Positions 60,056 to 64,000 of a DNA stretch of 64,000 bases are shown piece by piece (position 1 is the stretch's first letter; every line of letters begins with the position of its first letter). Position numbers and translations under genes: made by a program. Below the pieces are notes generated by a model. The model made no database searches and was not told where the DNA came from. It saw only the letters and a list, made by a program, of their open reading frames with translations. This DNA is from JADLHS01 sp964594985 (GTDB lineage Bacteria; Verrucomicrobiota; Verrucomicrobiia; Limisphaerales; JADLHS01). Where the stretch lies: contig CAZQNQ010000027.1 of NCBI GenBank assembly GCA_964594985.1, positions 6,181 through 70,180 of the forward strand. Direction: 5' to 3'.

Positions 60056-60427
60056 CTAACTTTCCGTAATCACCGTGTCTTCATGCTCATAAGCCGGCGC
60101 GCAACAACACAACAGCCGCAACACTTCGCTCCCCGTGTTCCAGAGCTTATGTTTCAGTCCGGGCGGAATGGCGATGGCATCGCCGGGCTTCACGTCGCGC
60201 AACTCGCCTTCGATCCGCATCCGGCCTGTGCCGTGCGTGATGTAATAAATCTCCTCGGCCTTGGGATGATAGTGTTCCTGCGTGCTCGCGCCGACGGGCA
60301 AGCGCGCCTCGGCCAGGCTTTGGTTGCGGATGGCGGAGTTGCGATGCGCCAGCAGTTCGCGGATCTCCGAGCCGTCCTTCGTGGTGAAGGCGGCGACGTC
60401 ATTCAAATTTTTCACGTCCATAGTCAT
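60056..60427 (-). CDS. Single-domain cupin protein
   Basis: The 123-residue protein starts at ATG 60427 (ATG 60421 equally possible); the longer frame runs into repeat DNA. It has both cupin motifs: EHYHPKAEEIYYITHGTGRM (metal His/His/Glu) and DAIAIPPGLKHKLWNTG (second His). It is probably a small metal-binding isomerase, dioxygenase or sugar-binding protein. The substrate is not readable. It precedes the DMT-transporter gene's 3' side across a long palindrome. Confidence 0.88.
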   Translation of the reverse strand: MTMDVKNLNDVAAFTTKDGSEIRELLAHRNSAIRNQSLAEARLPVGASTQEHYHPKAEEIYYITHGTGRMRIEGELRDVKPGDAIAIPPGLKHKLWNTGSEVLRLLCCCAPAYEHEDTVITES

Positions 60428-60462
60428 TAAATCTGTAACAAAACAAAATTTCCGCTGCGACT

Positions 60463-60537
60463 GGTAGGGCGCGCCACTCCGTGCGCGCCGTCGTCTGGCT
60501 GGCAAAGTGCGGCGCGCACGGAGTGGCGCGCCCTACC
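60463..60537. repeat. Palindromic repeat family F with 28-bp perfect arms
   Basis: Arms 60463-60490 (starting ggtagggcgcgccactccgt) and 60510-60537 (ending gcgcgccctacc) are exact inverses over 28 bp with a 19-nt loop. It lies between the transporter and the cupin. The ggtaggg start resembles the ends of family A, but the interior is different. Confidence 0.9.
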
Positions 60538-60582
60538 CCCCATGTCTTTTCGACACTCTCAGTTTCAACACATCACTCCGCT

Positions 60583-61512
60583 TCAAAGCTCAGGCTCGGC
60601 ACTCGGTTGAATCCGCAACGCGCGACTGGCCGCCAGTTGTCCGAGCACAACGCCCAGCCCGATCAACAGCAGCGCCAGCAAGAACGTCGGCGTCACGGGT
60701 TCGCCCAGACAAAAATACGCCCACGTCATCGTGCTCACGGGAATGAGATTGTTGAAGAGCAACACCCGGCTCGCCGGCCATTGCCCGAGCGCGCGATTCC
60801 ACAGCGCGAACGCGATGACGCCGCCCGCCACGATGCAATAGCTTTGCACGCCCAACAGTTGTGCGCCCAGCGACACGCCTTGGCGCACGATTTCAACCAG
60901 CGCCAACGGCAATAACAACACACCCGCCCGCCACATCGTATGCGCCGAAACTTCCGCGCCGTTGAGCGTGACGGAAAGCTGGCGGCTCTGGCGACCGTAG
61001 TTGGTCCACAGCAGACTGGTCGTCAACCCGCACAGTTCCCCGATCAAGCTCACGTTGCTGCCCGCGAGGGCCGGCGCGAGCAACACGCCCACCCCGCTCA
61101 ACGCCAGCAACGCCGCACCCCAGCGCGCCGCGCCGATCTTGACCCGCTCGCTGAACGCCTCCCACAACAACGCCCAGATCGGCGACGCGCCCAGATACAA
61201 TGCCACGTGCGACGCCGACGTGTAACGCAGCGCGAAGTTGAACGCGATGATGTAGGTCGCGAGACTCACTCCACCGCGCCACCAGAGCGCGCGACTGAGT
61301 TCCCGCGAAGGCGTGACGTATTCGCCGAACCAGGTGGTCGCGCGCAGCACCGCCAGCAACAGCAGACCCGCGCAAAAGAAGCGGGTACCACCGGTGAAGA
61401 TCGGCGGCCACGCACCGACCAGCCACTTCGTCCCGGCGTTGTTGCCGCCCCACAAAGCGACGGCGATCACCAGCCCGACCGCCAGACTGGCATTGGATTT
61501 TCCCTTCAACAC
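60583..61512 (-). CDS. DMT/EamA-family transporter
   Basis: The 309-residue membrane protein has about ten hydrophobic helices arranged as two EamA repeats: LAVGLVIAVALWGGNNAGTKWLV starts the first, and YCIVAGGVIAFALWNRALG with ASRVLLFNNLIPVSTMTWAYFCLGEP is in the second. These are the family's signature positions. EamA proteins export or import small metabolites; the substrate cannot be told. It is the last core-type gene before the gene-poor accessory tail of the window. Confidence 0.92.
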   Translation of the reverse strand: MLKGKSNASLAVGLVIAVALWGGNNAGTKWLVGAWPPIFTGGTRFFCAGLLLLAVLRATTWFGEYVTPSRELSRALWWRGGVSLATYIIAFNFALRYTSASHVALYLGASPIWALLWEAFSERVKIGAARWGAALLALSGVGVLLAPALAGSNVSLIGELCGLTTSLLWTNYGRQSRQLSVTLNGAEVSAHTMWRAGVLLLPLALVEIVRQGVSLGAQLLGVQSYCIVAGGVIAFALWNRALGQWPASRVLLFNNLIPVSTMTWAYFCLGEPVTPTFLLALLLIGLGVVLGQLAASRALRIQPSAEPEL

Positions 61513-62277
61513 CGCGCGAGTTAGCCAAGCCGCTCAGGGATTTGCCAGCAATCATTTCACACAGCGACACCGTCCCTCGGGACTTTACACCCGCAACGCG
61601 ATGGCTGGATTAGATGGAGCGCGCGCCGCCCAAAGCGGTTTCCCCACGTCAGGCACGTCAGGCACGACCTCATGGGCGACCCGATGACTATCGGGTCTGC
61701 TCGAATAGGAGCTGGTGACCGGGACAACGACCGGCACGATTGGGAAACTCGCGCCCCGCAGAGCAACGACGGAAGAAACTGAAAAGGCGACTTTCGTTGA
61801 ATATCATCGGCTTGCATGTCTAGTTTCTCAGGAGGAGGAGCGAACGAACCGCCGTTGGCGAACCCTTTCACAGAAGAAACTTGCGCGCTTGCCAAGTCCG
61901 GGCGTTGTGGTGAATTGGGTGCGAACCGGAAGGGAAGCGCCGACCGGCCTGCCACTGGTGCTCAATTGAGCCCGTTCATGGAGCTTGGTCCCGCACGCGC
62001 CGACCCTCACACTGGCGGCGTCCGCCGCCGCAAGGCTGCGGGAAACGACCCCGATTAGGAGATGGCTCATTGCAATCGACCGTGCGGCCCGCCTCCGGTG
62101 CCACAACTTGATCTGTTGCCTTGGCCGCGTGGGATTTTTCGCGCCACCCCTGTCCGGCCTTTTTGGGTTGGCGTTGACACCGCCTGCAAAAAACTCAGCC
62201 CGCAAAATCCCCAATAAAAACAGGCCTTCCAGCTCCGCCATGTTTCTTAGGAGGCCGTGATATTGCAATACTACAAA
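61513..62277. other. Gene-poor stretch, no convincing gene
   Basis: Open frames here are short, Arg/Ser/Ala-rich and overlap on several strands, as expected by chance in GC-rich sequence. A minus-strand frame of 146 codons (61828-62268) is the longest but does not look like a protein. Visible structure is limited to a small hairpin acccgat/atcgggt at 61679-61696 and a direct repeat of cgtcaggca near 61647. It may be decayed insertion or cassette DNA. Confidence 0.5.
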
Positions 62278-62454
62278 TCATGATTTGTTCCTCTCTGTGG
62301 TGCTACTGGGCTTGTCGTCCTGCTTGGTCTGCTCGACGCCGAACATCAAAACAACTCCAGTCAGGATGGCACAGAAAATAGCCGCAAGAATCACCGGCGC
62401 AAAGAAAACCAAAATATCCGGGTCTCCAGTCGCGAGTATTGGTGTAATGCGCAT
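62278..62454 (-). CDS. 58-residue single-pass membrane protein
   Basis: A short minus-strand gene from ATG 62454 to TGA. The product starts MRITPILATGDPDILVFFAP, continues through one hydrophobic helix (VILAAIFCAILTGVVLMF) and ends in a polar tail (KQDDKPSSTTERNKS). The amino-acid make-up is that of a real small membrane protein and the codon use is ordinary. No family known. It stands alone between decayed DNA and an IS110 fragment and might be a cassette-type gene. Confidence 0.5.
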   Translation of the reverse strand: MRITPILATGDPDILVFFAPVILAAIFCAILTGVVLMFGVEQTKQDDKPSSTTERNKS

Positions 62455-62605
62455 AGCGGCCTAGTCAGTATGGCTTTTGATGAAAGCGAAAGCGGTGTTT
62501 GCTCTCCGGGATGAGCGTGGGTTGCGAACCGCGAGGCGGAACGCCGAGCCACCAATGGTGGGACTTGCGCCCCAGACAACAAGTAATGAACGAAGAACAG
62601 ACACC

Positions 62606-62914
62606 ATGAAGACCTACATACTCCGTGCCCCCCAAGCTGTCGAGTCGCAAAAATCAGCCCGCGCGTTGCGGGCGCAACCCGTGCCGCCGCCCGCCCCCCC
62701 ACCGCGCCCCACCGGCCCCGCGTTGTTCATCGGGCTGGACGTGCATAATGATTCCATCGCCGTGAGTCTGGCACCGTCGGATTCCACGGAAGTGCGGCGT
62801 TACGGGATTATCGGCGGGCAGCATGAGGACGTGCTGCGGTTGCTCAAAAAGCTTTCGGCGGCGCATCCGGGGGCGGCGTTGCGGTTTTGTTACGAGGCCG
62901 GGCCGCGCGGGTAA
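62606..62914 (+). pseudogene. IS110-family transposase, N-terminal fragment
   Basis: From ATG 62606 the frame reads MKTYILRAPQ, a Pro-rich linker, then LFIGLDVHNDSIAVSLAPS and LRFCYEAGPRG, the start of the DEDD (RuvC-like) catalytic domain of IS110/IS1111 transposases, with the first Asp in GLDVH. It stops at a TAA just after the CYEAGP motif, where complete enzymes continue for about 300 residues. No C-terminal half follows. The element is dead. Confidence 0.85.
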
Positions 62915-63011
62915 GCCAGCCGCCGCGTCGGACCGTGTTCGGTTGATAACTTCGTGCCAAGCAATTGGCACGAGTGGACTCACGTATCTCAGCATTGATC
63001 ACCGCAGGAAT

Positions 63012-63130
63012 GTGTTCCTGTCTCTGACCCGGTCCAGATGGCGGCGCAGCCGAGCCGGAAGAAAAAATTAAAATTTTCTGCGCGGAAAGCTTTTCGCCCT
63101 TGACCGTCCGGGCTTAATAGATGGTTAGGC
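63012..63130 (-). other. attC-like site 1 (left end uncertain)
   Basis: On the minus strand GCCTAAC (63124-63130) follows the 64-residue gene and matches the attC R'' box (RYYYAAC). Inward is aagcccggac, and a possible L' partner gaccgggtc lies at about 63026-63034, with an inner hairpin gcgcag/ctgcgc. The matching R' box (GTTRRRY) is not clear, so this site may be degenerate. The listed left end is approximate. Confidence 0.5.
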
Positions 63131-63155
63131 CATATCTTTGTCATCTCTCTGACTT

Positions 63156-63350
63156 TCAAAATGTCCAATTGATCCCTCGGCCTGTCCGTCGCTTGCGACA
63201 GAAATGAACCAGCAACAACAACAAAACACCGAGTGGAACAAACATCAGCTTCGGAGGATTCTGGATGCCGCGCGCAATTCCCCACGTCACCAAACCGACT
63301 CCGAAGCCGATGGCGCAACCCTCTCCCAGACCTATCAGAAATGCACGCAT
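63156..63350 (-). CDS. 64-residue two-helix membrane protein in an integron-type cassette
   Basis: ATG 63350 opens MRAFLIGLGEGCAIGFGVGL, a first hydrophobic helix with glycine spacing, then a second helix (LMFVPLGVLLLLLVHFC) and a basic end. The gene starts 18 bp after the R' side of attC site 2 and ends 26 bp before the R'' box of site 1, which is the compact layout of a gene cassette with one gene facing its own attC. No family known. Confidence 0.65.
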   Translation of the reverse strand: MRAFLIGLGEGCAIGFGVGLVTWGIARGIQNPPKLMFVPLGVLLLLLVHFCRKRRTGRGINWTF

Positions 63351-63368
63351 GATTTATCCAGGGCCGCG

Positions 63369-63461
63369 TGGCAACGACCCAAGCTCAGCGACCCGGCCCA
63401 CGGGACGCGTGAATTGCAACCGCGACGCTCAGGCCGGGTTAGATGCAGCGCATGGTTAGGC
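63369..63461 (-). other. attC site 2 of a gene-cassette array
   Basis: On the minus strand the site starts with R'' GCCTAAC (63455-63461) and ends with GTTGCCA (63369-63375), an imperfect R'. Inside, acccggcc near the left and ggccgggt near the right form the L''/L' pair, each 15 nt from the R box, with a variable middle. The site is 93 bp, normal for attC. The TAA stop of the 158-residue cassette gene lies within the R'' box. The L'/spacer/R' half is almost identical to that of site 3. Confidence 0.8.
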
Positions 63462-63932
63462 CGATGCCTTCTGCCTGTGACTCTCATAAATCAATGCTCG
63501 CAAACGCTCGAACCTCTCTGACGGAAAATCGCTGTCAATCCATCGCTGCTTGTAACCCTCAATGCCGTGCTCTGCCAAGAGATGCTGCAAGCATGAAAGC
63601 ACCTCGCCGCAGAAACGAGCAAGCGAACAACGACAAGCGAAAACGTCCGTGCCACGCTCGTCCGGCAAAGCTGGCATACAATCGTCGAGCCACAAGACGC
63701 GAATCTGCACATCTGAACCCTCAACTCGTGTGACATAGCAACGATGCTCGCCCGGCTCGTCGAGAAATGAAAACCTGACTGAATCAGCGCCCTGCAAAAG
63801 ACAAATGGCCGCATCTGCCATCTCTGCCACTGGGTCGGAAAGATAGGAAGCAACCATCTCACGCCGCTGACCATCGTGTGAAATCGTCGCAGAAGCCCAG
63901 CCAGCGTCGTCGAGAATGTAAGAAAGTGTCAT
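63456..63932 (-). CDS. 158-residue cassette-encoded protein, unknown
   Basis: ATG 63932 lies 14 bp inside the cassette, and the TAA stop falls in the attC R'' box, the classic position for cassette genes. The protein is acidic with a beta-rich first half (MTLSYILDDAGWASATIS, VRFSFLDEPGEHRCYVTRV, VQIRVLWLDDCM) and a helical end (FCGEVLSCLQHLL, RWIDSDFPSERFERLRALI). I recall similar uncharacterised proteins from integron cassettes, some with a look of immunity proteins, but no function can be given. Confidence 0.82.
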   Translation of the reverse strand: MTLSYILDDAGWASATISHDGQRREMVASYLSDPVAEMADAAICLLQGADSVRFSFLDEPGEHRCYVTRVEGSDVQIRVLWLDDCMPALPDERGTDVFACRCSLARFCGEVLSCLQHLLAEHGIEGYKQRWIDSDFPSERFERLRALIYESHRQKASA

Positions 63933-63945
63933 GGCGCACGCATCG

Positions 63946-64000
63946 GCCTAACGACCCAAGCTCAGCGACCCGGCCCGCGGGACGCGTGGATTCCAACCGC
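63946..64000 (-). other. attC site 3, cut by the window edge
   Basis: On the minus strand the site ends with a perfect R' box GTTAGGC (63946-63952), preceded by ggccgggtcgctgagcttgg and the rest of the right half, which matches attC site 2 closely. The R'' side lies beyond position 64000, so at least one more cassette is expected there. Confidence 0.8.

Noticed and set aside
61828..62268. 146-codon minus-strand frame in the gene-poor tail.
   Set aside because: Arg/Ser/Ala-rich product without any conserved-looking block, overlapping other chance frames; no supporting context.
1..64000. tRNA, rRNA or tmRNA genes.
   Set aside because: No cloverleaf with TTCRANY-type T-loop and CCA-side stem, and no rRNA-like block, was noticed in the intergenic regions; a covariance search was not possible.

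Overview
The window looks like a chromosomal segment of a verrucomicrobial bacterium, most likely from the Pedosphaera/Limisphaerales group. This is inferred from gene style, not from a marker-gene tree. The clues are very large secreted proteins with LamG-like, calcium-repeat and propeller parts that share a C-terminal 'YRV'-type tail; pseudopilins with an [20 protein letters not shown] N-terminus; a sensor kinase with a two-component-regulator propeller and Y_Y_Y domain; and many palindromic repeats. No rRNA or tRNA gene and no CRISPR array was seen.

Layout. 1-4868: two minus-strand genes for exported or membrane proteins. 5413-9083: a hybrid kinase and a REC-Hpt-REC protein. 9297-15025: housekeeping genes on the minus strand (ybeY, phoH-like, HIT, ABC-2 permease, ClpX-like). 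15240-25982: a hrpA locus in which a single-gene defence island (DUF4011, SF1 helicase and Vsr-like nuclease in one 1996-residue protein) sits between two 195-bp copies of the hrpA 5' end. The intact hrpA follows and carries three palindromic elements translated in frame. 26171-31821: a secreted sugar-dehydrogenase/cytochrome/LamG protein and an S1/P1 nuclease. 31864-39667: a six-gene Wadjet operon (jetA-jetB-jetC, a zinc-ribbon gene, jetD, and a 288-residue unknown) whose genes overlap or nearly touch. 39842-41744: a RhuM-like protein and a four-helix-bundle/zinc-finger protein. 41741-46533: a SAM-cycle group (ahcY, metK, and an ArsR-methyltransferase fusion) interrupted by a nucleotidyltransferase gene pair that looks like a toxin-antitoxin or abortive-infection unit. 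46543-48239: kduD and kduI for uronate breakdown. 48415-57497: small secreted protein, beta-lactamase-fold lipoprotein, NarL-type regulator with propeller sensor kinase, a secreted protein and two pseudopilins. 57520-61512: an unrecognised 821-residue protein, a cupin and a DMT transporter. 61513-64000: a gene-poor accessory tail with an IS110 fragment and the start of an integron gene-cassette array (attC-like sites and two small cassette genes on the minus strand) that continues past the window edge.

How it works together. The middle of the window (15.4-45.6 kb) is defence-rich: an Hhe-like helicase-nuclease, Wadjet, RhuM and a nucleotidyltransferase pair are interleaved with core metabolism. 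The least described parts are the two extra genes built into the Wadjet operon, the way the defence island captured and restored the hrpA 5' end, the repeat families that enter coding sequence in frame, and the integron-type array. All family assignments are from reading the sequence and memory; no search was run.
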